The notes under the pieces: generated by a model
What the model was told of the DNA's origin: nothing
The model's input: only the letters and a program-made list of their open reading frames with translations
The model's database searches: none
Program-made: the position numbers and the translations under genes
Origin: Segetibacter aerophilus
GTDB taxonomy: Bacteria > Bacteroidota > Bacteroidia > Chitinophagales > Chitinophagaceae
NCBI RefSeq assembly: GCF_007991655.1
Contig: NZ_BJYT01000006.1
Coordinates: 270,176 to 334,175 of the forward strand
Direction: 5' to 3'
Length of the DNA: 64,000 nucleotides
Shown: piece by piece, positions 51,612 to 62,200 of the stretch
How positions within the stretch are numbered: position 1 is the stretch's first letter
How the letters are laid out: each line of letters begins with the position of its first letter

Positions 51612-54065
51612 TTAAGCTTTAGAAAATGTCATCTTCCATTTTATTTTGTCGCTATTCTGCCCTTCCTGTTTGTTTAAAAACAGCAGTTTAAAATATTTCC
51701 CTTTCACCCAATCATCGACAAAGTCGTCATAATACTTACTGCCCGGATTTCCGCTTTGACCGCCCGGATAAACTCCATATGCTTCGGTATCCTTGCTTAG
51801 TTGTACAATCATTCTCCAACTTGGACCGTTATTTCTAAAGTTCGCGTTTATGCTATTGAGACTGCCGCCCATTTCTAGCTGCTGTCTACTAAAAGAAGGA
51901 ATGTTCAACAAATGCTTCAAACCAGTATTTTTATATTTCCCCCAAATTAAATAGTCACTTTGTTTTGCGGTATCTAAATCTTTAGCAGCTTTTTTGAAGG
52001 AAGCTGAAACAATTTGACGCAAGCTTTCCACCCGTGGAGTAGATATATTATCAACAAATTTAAAGGTGCTATCACGAAGCAAACCTTCAAGCAAAGTACT
52101 GTTGTCAGGAGTTCGCATTGGCAAAGCTGTTTTTGCAAATTCATCGCTGAACACTTCTTTTTGCAACCGCCTCCACCATTTATCTAATATTGTCGGACCT
52201 TCTTCATTGTAGTCAGTCCTTAAATTCCACTCCTTCAATTTATTTATGTAACTCAGTTCATCGTTAGAAAGATCTTGCTGGTTTAAATACCTTAATAGTA
52301 GCGGTCGGGCCATTTCCGCAAAAACGTCGTAAGTATCTGTTTGCATTTGCTGCATGTCCTCCACAGTGATGTTTGATAGACGGTTTAGCCAACGATTGAT
52401 AATAATTCCCCGGTAAATAAAAGGTCTGCCGGCAAGATAGTAGGGGTAATCTTTATCAGTCGCAAGTTGGTTAGCACTGCTCACAAAACCTCTTGCAGGA
52501 TTCGTCATCGCAGGGTTTTCAGAGTTAGGAATAAAGCCCTGCCAGGCGTAACTGCTATCAACTCCAGGCATTAAATAATCGCCCTGCCTTTGCCATTTTG
52601 CCGGAAACTTTCCTTCTTGCCTGATTGCTATATCTCCTGATTTCGACGCGAAAGCAAAATTTTGACCGGGACATTGATAATTTGAAATGGCATTTAAATA
52701 ATCGGCATAGTTGTTCGCATGGTTCAATTTATTAAATGCAAGCAGCTCATTGCTGGTATCTTGAGCCAGCCATCTTAGGGCGTAGTATTTGCCATCCTTT
52801 AATACGTTTGGGAAAGTTTTGTCGTACATAACCGGTCCCAAGACAGTAACGGCTATTCTTTCGGTTACGTCAGGCTCGCCTTTAATTTTGATAATTTCAT
52901 TTCGAAATGTCGATTTCAGCCACTTACCGTTAAACATGTACTCCTGCATAGTGCTATCTCTGAACTCAATTTCGTAATAGTCTTTAACATCTCGACTCGC
53001 GTTCGTTACCCCCCACGCGCAACTGTCATTGAAACCAATAATAACTGAAGGTGATCCTGGAAATGTTGCACCGTAGGTGTTAAGAGTTGGTGACGAAAGT
53101 TGCATTTCATACCAAAGCGAAGGAAGATTTAAACCAAGATGAGGATCATTGCAAAGGATAGGCGCACCGCTTTTCGTTTTACTGCCGGCAACTGCCCAGT
53201 TATTGCTTCCATTATTTTTGTCAGGCTGTGGAATAAGGGTACTATTAGATATACCTGAAGAATGAAAATAAATGGAGTCGGCGTTACCAGGTTTTTTTGG
53301 GATGTGACTTGCGTTTTGAAATGTAGTACCCCTGGCAACAACAGGATCTAGACTATCCGGAGCAATAGGATAAAGTTGTTCAATATCGGCGGGAGAAAAG
53401 ATGCTTCGCGCATTTGTCATTTCAAAATCCGAATCAAAACCGGCTAGTTCATATGACATGTACTTAAAAAACAACTGCGTTTTGAGGTTAGTCCATTTCT
53501 CAGGTTTGTAATCAAGCAGTTTATATTCTAAAGGATATTTAGCAGGGTCTAAAGTTTCTACATAAGCATTAACGCCATTAGTATAGGCGTCTAGTTCACT
53601 CTTTGTAACGCTATTTGCTTCAAGTGTTTTCAAAGACTGCTCCGCGCTGGAGACCATACCCAGCCTTCTGAAAAATCTATCTTTTTCCAAAAAAGCTTTT
53701 CCCTTACCCATTATTTCGCTTAGCCTTCCGGCTGCTGCGTATGTTTGAAATTCCATCTGCCAAAGTCTAAACTTAGCATGGAGGTATCCTTGTACAAAAT
53801 AGGCATCGTTTTCTTTTTCAGCATAAACGTGGGGTACCAGGCGTTCGTCAAAAAAAACATCCACTTTTCCATCCAAACGAGCCGAGGTAAATTTTTCATT
53901 AAAATCTATGTTTGAAGCTTCAGCATTTTGCCAGAAGCCATTCTGGGGACTAAGAAAAGCTCCAAAACGAGGAGTTTTACTTCCGGAGATGGAAAGTGAT
54001 GTGCTTAACAGGAAAATTAACACAATGGTGATAATGGCAGATACGATTAATAAAAAGATCCTCAT
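51612..54065 (-). CDS. Penicillin acylase family protein (Ntn hydrolase)
   Basis: 817 aa. A signal/anchor helix (to about residue 25) is followed by the alpha chain and, near residue 285, the processing site S-N-N-W-A-V-A-G-S-K-T, whose first Ser becomes the N-terminal nucleophile of the beta chain. L-C-N-D-P-H-L-G-L follows, as in other family members. It cleaves amide bonds of acylated compounds; in Bacteroidota the natural substrates (for example acyl-homoserine lactones) are not known. Confidence 0.92.
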   Translation of the reverse strand: MRIFLLIVSAIITIVLIFLLSTSLSISGSKTPRFGAFLSPQNGFWQNAEASNIDFNEKFTSARLDGKVDVFFDERLVPHVYAEKENDAYFVQGYLHAKFRLWQMEFQTYAAAGRLSEIMGKGKAFLEKDRFFRRLGMVSSAEQSLKTLEANSVTKSELDAYTNGVNAYVETLDPAKYPLEYKLLDYKPEKWTNLKTQLFFKYMSYELAGFDSDFEMTNARSIFSPADIEQLYPIAPDSLDPVVARGTTFQNASHIPKKPGNADSIYFHSSGISNSTLIPQPDKNNGSNNWAVAGSKTKSGAPILCNDPHLGLNLPSLWYEMQLSSPTLNTYGATFPGSPSVIIGFNDSCAWGVTNASRDVKDYYEIEFRDSTMQEYMFNGKWLKSTFRNEIIKIKGEPDVTERIAVTVLGPVMYDKTFPNVLKDGKYYALRWLAQDTSNELLAFNKLNHANNYADYLNAISNYQCPGQNFAFASKSGDIAIRQEGKFPAKWQRQGDYLMPGVDSSYAWQGFIPNSENPAMTNPARGFVSSANQLATDKDYPYYLAGRPFIYRGIIINRWLNRLSNITVEDMQQMQTDTYDVFAEMARPLLLRYLNQQDLSNDELSYINKLKEWNLRTDYNEEGPTILDKWWRRLQKEVFSDEFAKTALPMRTPDNSTLLEGLLRDSTFKFVDNISTPRVESLRQIVSASFKKAAKDLDTAKQSDYLIWGKYKNTGLKHLLNIPSFSRQQLEMGGSLNSINANFRNNGPSWRMIVQLSKDTEAYGVYPGGQSGNPGSKYYDDFVDDWVKGKYFKLLFLNKQEGQNSDKIKWKMTFSKA

Positions 54066-54540
54066 AAAAAGTAAAGTATAAACGCTGTTGATTGTTGGAT
54101 ACTAAAAAAAAGCCAAAATAAATTAAAATAAAGTCATCAATATTTTATTTTGTTGGCATTGTTATAAACGCAGTATAACAATATATTATTTTTTAGACTT
54201 TTTTGGTTGAAATAGGAGTTGTGTAACATGCAATACTTAAAATGCTTTATCCGTTTACAATATATCAGGCTGTAATTTTTGACGGAATTTTAAAATCAAC
54301 TTAGCGGACGGTTAGAAGTTAATGTTTTATGTGTTTATAAAGCTCACATGGCGGATTAGAATAATAATATCTAGTATTGCAGCTTATTTGCAAGTATTCT
54401 TATCTTTTAAGGAGGTAAAACTGCAGAAAGAAATTATATGTGCAAAGCGGAGGTGGGAATAAAAACTTTCTATTTTTTATATAATTAATTTTGAGTTTTT
54501 AGAAAAAGCATACAAAACGAATTAAGAAAGACTACAATAT
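54066..54540. other. 475-bp AT-rich leader region upstream of the NRPS cluster
   Basis: No gene was seen. A strong ribosome-binding-like AAGGAGGT lies at 54409-54416, but the nearest ATG (54437) is 20 bases away and opens only 16 codons. The region presumably holds the promoter of the CmlA-like gene. Confidence 0.5.
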
Positions 54541-56160
54541 ATGGAAAACAAACAAATGTATTTGAAGCCTAACGTGGTTCTTGAACCGTTAGTTGATAAA
54601 TGGTACGCATGGAGCCATCTCATTTCGCCTGCAACTGCAGCAATGAATATTGTTTCAAGACATCTAACAATAATAGATTCTTATTTGTCGGCTCCTTCAA
54701 TACATGCAGAGGCAGTTTTAAATCCTAAAATGCGGGGTGGTCCTTTTATGGATTTTCAGGGCGGAAGGATTGACGAAGTGGAGGCGCTACAAAAGGAGAC
54801 TGTTGAAAAGCAGGAAAAAGTAATACAATTTGCTAAAGCGATAAAGGAGCTCGATAGAATGTTGGCGACAGAGGCAAAGGGCTACGGGTTGGAAACAGTC
54901 TACGAGAAGGTGCCAAATATTCTAAAAGGGTATGTAGAATTATATTACGACCGCAATAACAACCCTGGTTTCAGGTTTTTTGAGTCGCTTTTATATAATA
55001 GTGAATATTATAACAAAAGCTCTCAAAGTATTGCGATGTGGATTACTAACAACGATGAAAGACCGTTTTGTTTAAGTACTCCCCGTTTGGAGGAGAAAGA
55101 CGTTCTCAACCTAAATATTCCTTTTGACCATCCTGGTATTGATGAATTGGCAAAAATGAAGAGGGTGCCTCAATCATTGGGTTATGTGAAAGCGATGCTG
55201 GGTATACCGGCTTCAAAGGAAGATCTTTTTGACTCTTTCTTTACTGACACACCTCCACCTCCCTACCAGAAATATACAGGTGACAAGATAAGAATGAGAT
55301 ACTTTGGACATGCCTGTATTTTGGTAGAAACCAAGGATATCAGCATACTTGTAGATCCTCTAATCAGCTATTACGGCTACCACTCAAGTGTTGATCATTT
55401 TTCGGACGTTGATCTTCCTGATATGATTGATTACGTTCTTATTACGCACAACCACCAGGATCATATTCTATTTGAAACGCTTCTCCCATTAAGACATAAG
55501 ATAAAAAATCTGATTGTTCCCAGAACAAATAGCGGAAAGCTGGAAGATCCTGATCTTAAGTTAATGTTCAATAACGTTGGCTTTAACAACGTGTTTGCGA
55601 TGGATGAAATGGAGACAATCAAATTTAGCGATGCAATTATCACGGCGTTGCCCTTTATAGGTGAGCACAGTGATTTAAACATTCTTACAAAATCTTGTTT
55701 CCTGGTTAAGATTGGAAGTTTCAAATTATTGTTTCTGGCCGATTCTCGAATTGTTGAACCGAAGCTTTACGATCATATCCATAAGCAAATTGGCGATGTA
55801 GATGTAATGTTTATTGGTATGGAATGCGATGGTGCTCCTCTCACCTGGTTGTATGGGCCATTGTTGACTAAGAAATTAGCAAGGGACATGGACGGAAGTA
55901 GGAGACTTGCAGGTTCGGATTGTGAAAAAGGGTTGTCATTGGTCAACATCTTCAATCCGAAAGAATTGTATGTATATGCAATGGGACAGGAGCCATGGTG
56001 CGAGTTTATAAGCAGTATTAAGTATACAGATGAATCTAATCCAATAGTACAATCTGATAAACTGGTCAAAATTTGCAGAAACAGGGGAATGGTAGCTGAG
56101 CGTTTATTTGGTGAGAAGGAACTGTTGTATGATAAGGAAGTTGCCAGCTTAAATATTTAA
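54541..56160 (+). CDS. CmlA-like diiron beta-hydroxylase for carrier-bound amino acids
   Basis: 539 aa, almost the length of CmlA (532). The N-terminal half (about 1-250) is the CmlA-type capping domain; the C-terminal half is a metallo-beta-lactamase-fold domain beginning R-M-R-Y-F-G-H-A-C-I-L-V-E-T. Metal residues read H303, H305, D307, H308, then E375 and D401, all two positions below the CmlA ligands I remember (H305, H307, D309, H310, E377, D403). The further His ligand of CmlA was not found by eye. CmlA hydroxylates the beta-carbon of an amino acid on an NRPS carrier; the NRPS gene follows 108 bp downstream. Confidence 0.85.
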   Translation: MENKQMYLKPNVVLEPLVDKWYAWSHLISPATAAMNIVSRHLTIIDSYLSAPSIHAEAVLNPKMRGGPFMDFQGGRIDEVEALQKETVEKQEKVIQFAKAIKELDRMLATEAKGYGLETVYEKVPNILKGYVELYYDRNNNPGFRFFESLLYNSEYYNKSSQSIAMWITNNDERPFCLSTPRLEEKDVLNLNIPFDHPGIDELAKMKRVPQSLGYVKAMLGIPASKEDLFDSFFTDTPPPPYQKYTGDKIRMRYFGHACILVETKDISILVDPLISYYGYHSSVDHFSDVDLPDMIDYVLITHNHQDHILFETLLPLRHKIKNLIVPRTNSGKLEDPDLKLMFNNVGFNNVFAMDEMETIKFSDAIITALPFIGEHSDLNILTKSCFLVKIGSFKLLFLADSRIVEPKLYDHIHKQIGDVDVMFIGMECDGAPLTWLYGPLLTKKLARDMDGSRRLAGSDCEKGLSLVNIFNPKELYVYAMGQEPWCEFISSIKYTDESNPIVQSDKLVKICRNRGMVAERLFGEKELLYDKEVASLNI

Positions 56161-56268
56161 TTAGAGGAATCCATCAAAAAATAGTTTAAAGTAGTAGTAA
56201 CCATTTTAGTAGTAATTAATTAATCCAATAGTCGAAAGCTTTTTGAAAAATAGCGAACGAGGTTTAGT

Positions 56269-59200
56269 ATGAAAAAAAAGCCCTTCCCTTTACATCCATC
56301 ACAAAAGGAAGTTTATATAGATCAACTTCTTAATGTTGAAAGTCCTCATTACAACATCGGAGGGTATATTAAACTCGTAGGAAGTTTTAATAAAGAAAAG
56401 TTCCTGGACATTGTTCAGGCGGCACCCAAAGTATTTGACGTTTACAAGATGAGGTTCGACCCGGACCTCTCTGTTCCGTCTTTTATCGTGGATGAAGATT
56501 ACGAAAAAGTAGAAGTTCAGGAGCTCGATTTTTCTGGGCAGGACGATGCAAGAAGTCTAGCTCAGAATTGGATGCAGGAGAAGTTCAATACTCCGTTTGC
56601 TATTGAAAAGAACAACCTGCTATTTGAGCATGTAATAATAAAAATAGAAGAGAAGGAGCATTGGTTCTTTTGCCGATACCACCATTTGATTACCGATGGG
56701 TACGGTTTTACCGTCTGGGTACAATATCTCGCAACACAATACCGGTCTTTAGTAGCAGGGGATAACTTACCAGTAAGTTATCCTTCTTATGTAGAGGAAG
56801 CAGTGAAAGCTACCGAGTTCTATAATTCCCCGGAATATGATTTGGAGGGTGAATATTGGAAAGAAAAAATAAAAACGAAGCCTAAAAAACTACTGACAAA
56901 GAAATTCTTTGGTCATGATGTTGGGAGGAAAAGCTCCACGTTCATTTTGGAACTAACGGCTGATCAAAAAAAACTATTTGAAGATTTACAGCTACTCACT
57001 AAAGTGGGGATGCAACAATTAACCATTGCTGCCCTTATCATTTACTTCGCTAAAACTACCAATGAAAAAGAATTCGTTTTTGGTATACCACTTCACAAAA
57101 GAGGTTCGAAAAAGCTAAGAAGTATCATTGGAATGTTTTCCGGAATTCAACCTTTTAAAGGGGGGTATAACGAGGAGGAGATATTACTCGACCTTCTTAA
57201 AGAGATATCACAAATTCAAAGAAAAGACTACCGTTATCAAAATTATTTAATAGGTGACCTAAGCCGGCATTTTGCCACTTCTGATTTTGAGGAAGGATAT
57301 TTGACCCAGATTGTAGTAAACTACGAGCCCTTAAATTTTGAAAATGATTTTGGTCTTGGTGTTAGTGCAACAGTACTAAGATTGGCCAATGAGTATGAAG
57401 TAACGCCCTTACAACTTGTTTGGCGTGATTATGGAAAAAACAGGGCTCTACAACTTCACATACATTATAAGAATGAGTACTTCAGTACTAAAGAAGTTGA
57501 GTTATTAGCTAACCGGCTGCTTTATATTCTTGAACAGTTTCCGCAGGAACTAAATTCCAGAATAAGTTCCATCAATACTATACCAGCCGCGGAGTATCAA
57601 TTGCTTGAATCTTTTAATAATACATCTGCAGCTTACCCTTCTCAAAAAACAATTGTTGAGTTATTTGAAGAACAGGCTCTAAAAACACCTGAAGCTACCG
57701 CAGTTATATTTGAAGACAAGAAACTATCGTATGCAGAACTTAACGAAAGAGCAAACCAGCTAGCTTCTCATCTAAAAACGAAGGGAATAAAGGAAGGAAC
57801 GTGTGTGCCCATTTGCATTGATCGAAGCCTTGAACTCATTGTTGGTATCCTGGGAATATTGAAGGCAGGCGGAGCTTATGTTCCAATTGACGTCGATTAC
57901 CCGGTTGAACGAATCAAGTTCATGTTGAACGATGTCGCTGCAAGGTTCATTTTAACCAGTGAAGAGAGTCGCAAAAAGCTTCCAACCCTACAAGATGTTG
58001 AGTTTATAGATTTAGACAAAGAGTGGTCAATTGTTTCAAAGCAATCAAAAGATAATGTACAAGCTGCCATAAACCCTTCTGCCCTGGCTTATATAATCTA
58101 TACATCCGGTTCTACAGGCACGCCAAAAGGTGTTATGGTAGAACATGGCAATGTAGTAAGCCTTGTTAAGGGAGCGGAATACGTCTCGTTAACAGATAAA
58201 GACATTCTGCTGTCAACAGGTTCACCTTCCTTTGACGCTACCACTTTTGAGTATTGGGGTATGCTGTTAAATGGAGGTCAATTAGTACTATGTACTGAAA
58301 ATACTTTATTAGATAGCCAACTACTTAAAGCAGAGATATCTGCCAATAAAGTGACAAAGATGTGGTTCACCTCCAGTTGGTTTAATCAATTGGTTGAAAC
58401 TGACATAACAGTGTTTGCAGGATTACAAACAATACTTGTTGGTGGTGAAAAACTATCCGAAAAACATATTGAGAAATTAAGACAGGCCGATCCTTCTATT
58501 GAAATTATTAATGGTTACGGTCCTACCGAAAATACGACCTTCTCAATAACTTATAATATTCAGGAAAACGAGGTAAATAGTTCCATACCTATCGGTCGTC
58601 CGGTAACTAACCGCACTGCTTACATCGCTAATCACGCCAATCAATTAGTTCCAATTGGTGTTCCCGGTGAGATATTGTTAGGTGGAGCAGGATTATCAAA
58701 AGGTTACCTAAACAGGCCAGAGTTAACAGTAGAAAAATTTGTTACAAATCCTTTTGATGATAATACTGAAAGGTTATACAAAACAGGAGACTTAGGTAGA
58801 TGGCGGGCCGACGGAAACATTGAATATTTAGGAAGAATAGACGACCAGGTAAAAATCAGGGGTTATAGAATAGAGCTTGGAGAGATAGAAAGTGTGCTTT
58901 TACAAAGCGAACAGGTAAGCCAGGCTGTAGTGCTAGCCAAAGAAGATGACAATGGCACTAAGCGATTAGTTGGTTATATAGTTGCTAAGACTGCTTTTGA
59001 TAAGCATGCAATCAGTGCTTTCCTACTTGAACGGTTACCCGAATATATGGTTCCTGCGCTGTGGGTAGAGCTTGATAGTTTACCATTAACAAGCAATGGA
59101 AAGGTAGATAAGCAAGCCTTGCCAGAACCGGACGCTACTAAACTTACCGTTAATGAATATGTAGCTCCTGCAACGGAGTTTCAACGAGCGCTGGCAGAAA

Positions 59201-62200
59201 TATGGCAACAACTTTTAGGTGTAGAAAGAATAGGCATCGAGGACAATTTCTTTGAGCTTGGCGGCGATAGTATTTTAACTATACAAGTTGTTAGTCGGGC
59301 AAATCGTTTAGGTTATCACCTTCAGCCTAAAGATATTTTTGTTCATCAAACTATCGCAAGAATAACAAGGGCTATAGCAGATCGCAGTGCTATAGCAGTT
59401 CGTGCTGAACAAGGCGAATTAACGGGTTTCGCAGGCTTGCTTCCAATTCAGCAATGGTACTTGGAACAAGAAAGTAGCGACGTTTCCCACTTCAATCAAA
59501 GTGTTTTACTATCTATAAATAAGTCGATTACTGAAGATGTTTTGTCAGCGGCTGTAAAGCAGCTTTCAACCTTCCATGATTCGCTGCGATTTAGATTTTA
59601 CAAAAAAGATGGCAAGTGGCAGCAGGAGTACACTTCAAAACAGGCAAGCTTCAGCTATGAAGATCTTTCCAACGTTAAAGGATCTATTAATTCAATCATA
59701 GCGGACGTTGCTAATAAGTATCAGTTTTTACTAGACATAGAAACCGGGAAATTATTTCAAGCGGTACTAATACAAACTCCCGATACGGAGGAGGACAACA
59801 GGTTCTTGCTTGTAATACATCACCTTGCAGTTGATGGCGTGTCCTGGAGAATCCTTTTGGCAGATCTTGAGGTGATAATATCGCAGTTATTAGATAAGCA
59901 AAAAGTTGATCTGGGTAGCAAGAGCACTTCTTACCGTCAATGGTATAATAGCTTACAGCAATATGGACAAAGCAAACAATTATTGTCGCAAATAGGATAC
60001 TGGCAAAATATTGTCAAAAGCTATGAGCCGGTCGCGGTGGATAATAAGTTTGACGGCGTAGTACTGGTAAAAGACACAGCACATTATCAATTAAGGCTGG
60101 CAGCAGAGCAGACCCGAAGTCTACTACAACAAGTACCAAAAGTTTACCACACAGAAATAAATGACCTCCTACTGGGTGCACTTGCAAAAACTTTATGTAG
60201 CTGGAGTGCAACAGATAAAATTATAATAGGCCTCGAAGGACATGGTAGAGAAGACATAGAGGAAGGTTTAGATATTAGTAGAACAGTTGGTTGGTTTACT
60301 AATCTTTACCCTGTCTTATTAGAGCTTGGGCCAGCAACCAGTAATGATGAACTTATTAAAACAGTAAAGGAACAGCTTAGGCAGGTCCCGAACAAAGGGC
60401 TTGGTTATGGAGTTCTTAGATACATCAATAAAGAAGCGACTTTAACGAATGCAAAATCGTGGGACGTTGTATTTAATTACCTCGGTCAATTAGACAATGT
60501 ATCCGGGGAAAGTAAGTGGTTTAAAGGCGCTGCAGAAGGAGCGGGAGCAAGCAGAAGTGAAAATTTAAGAGTTGATGAAAAGCTAGCCATAGATAGTTCT
60601 GTTCAGGCAGGAGAATTAATCTTTAACTGGAGTTACAGTAAGAAGCATTTTGATAAGGATACTATTGAAACCATTGCTTCCTCTTATATCACCAACCTAA
60701 CGGCACTTATTGCCCATTGTCTTAAACAGGAAAAGTCAGTCGCTACCCCATCTGATTTTGACTTAAGTGCAGAAGTTAACTACAGGGAGCTTGATAAGTT
60801 TTTAGAAGAAAATGTTGAAGGCCGGAAGAGAAAAGAACAGATCGATGGACTTTATAAGTTAAGTGGAATACAGCAAGGTATGTTGTTCCATAGCTTGTAC
60901 AACAAAGAAGCAGGTGCTTATATAGAACAACTTTCATGTGATCTCATTAATCCCAACATTGAGTTGGTTAAAGAGAGCTGGCAGTCTGTTGTAAAACGTC
61001 ATAGTATTCTGCGAAGCGCATTTTATCATGATACTTTCAGTATCCCTGTTCAGTGTGTTTATAAGGAAGTGGAGATACCTGTTTCCATAATCGATTACAG
61101 TTCGATGTCTTCTGAGGAACAGGTTATTGCGATTAATAAATACAAAGCAGCGGATAGGAGCAAAGGGTTCGATTTTAAAACTGCCCCAATAATGCGGCTT
61201 GCATTAATACGGGTTAGTGAAGACCGCTACCTGATGTTATGGACGTCTCATCATATTTTGTTTGATGGTTGGTCACTACCGATAATTATAGAAGAGTTTT
61301 TGGAATCTTACGAATTACTGTCCGATGGCAAAGAAGTAGCTATAATTGAAGACGACAAGTTTGAAGATTATATCCGTTTCCTTGATCGCAAAGACAAATA
61401 CCAGGAAGAAACATATTGGCGCAATTATCTACAGCACATTGAGCAGAGCACCATGCTGCCCTTCATTTCAAGCACTGCAGATAGAAACAGGGGTGTTGGA
61501 GAATTTAAAACAGAGTATTTAAAGATAGATTCCGAAACGACGTCAAAGGTACAAGCGTTTGCAAAACGCAACCGATTAACGGTTAGTACAATTATGCAAG
61601 GCGTTTGGTCTTATCTTCTTCATCAATATTCCGGAAGCAACAAAATTACATTTGGTGTAACCGTTTCAGGACGTCCTGATAATTTAGCAAATATTGAGCA
61701 GCGTGTAGGGATGTACATCAATACATTGCCGCTAAAGTCGGAGTTGAAAGAAGATCAGAGCATTTCAGAGTGGTTACAATTACTTCAGCAAGACCAGGTG
61801 TCATCGCGACAATATCAGTACTCTTCACTTCATGATGTGCAGAATTGGACAAATGTAGAAGGAAATTTATTTGATACCACGGTAACTTTTCAGAATTATC
61901 CAATAAACAAGATTCTTACTGCTAATGATTGGAAACTTAAGATCGAGAACTTATCCATTCATGAGCAAAACAACTATCCTTTTAGTTTAACTGTTTCTAT
62001 CGCTGAAGAAATAAGTATAAGAGTTATCTACAATGCTACATTATTACAGGAAACCTATTTACGGGAAATAGAAAATCACTTCAAAAATGTTCTAAAGCAG
62101 GTAACTGAAAATTCAAATGCTACTGTAGGTGAAATCGAACTGCTGACCGCGGAAGAAAAACAACAATTGCTGGTAGCGTTTAACAATACTGCTGCTGTTG

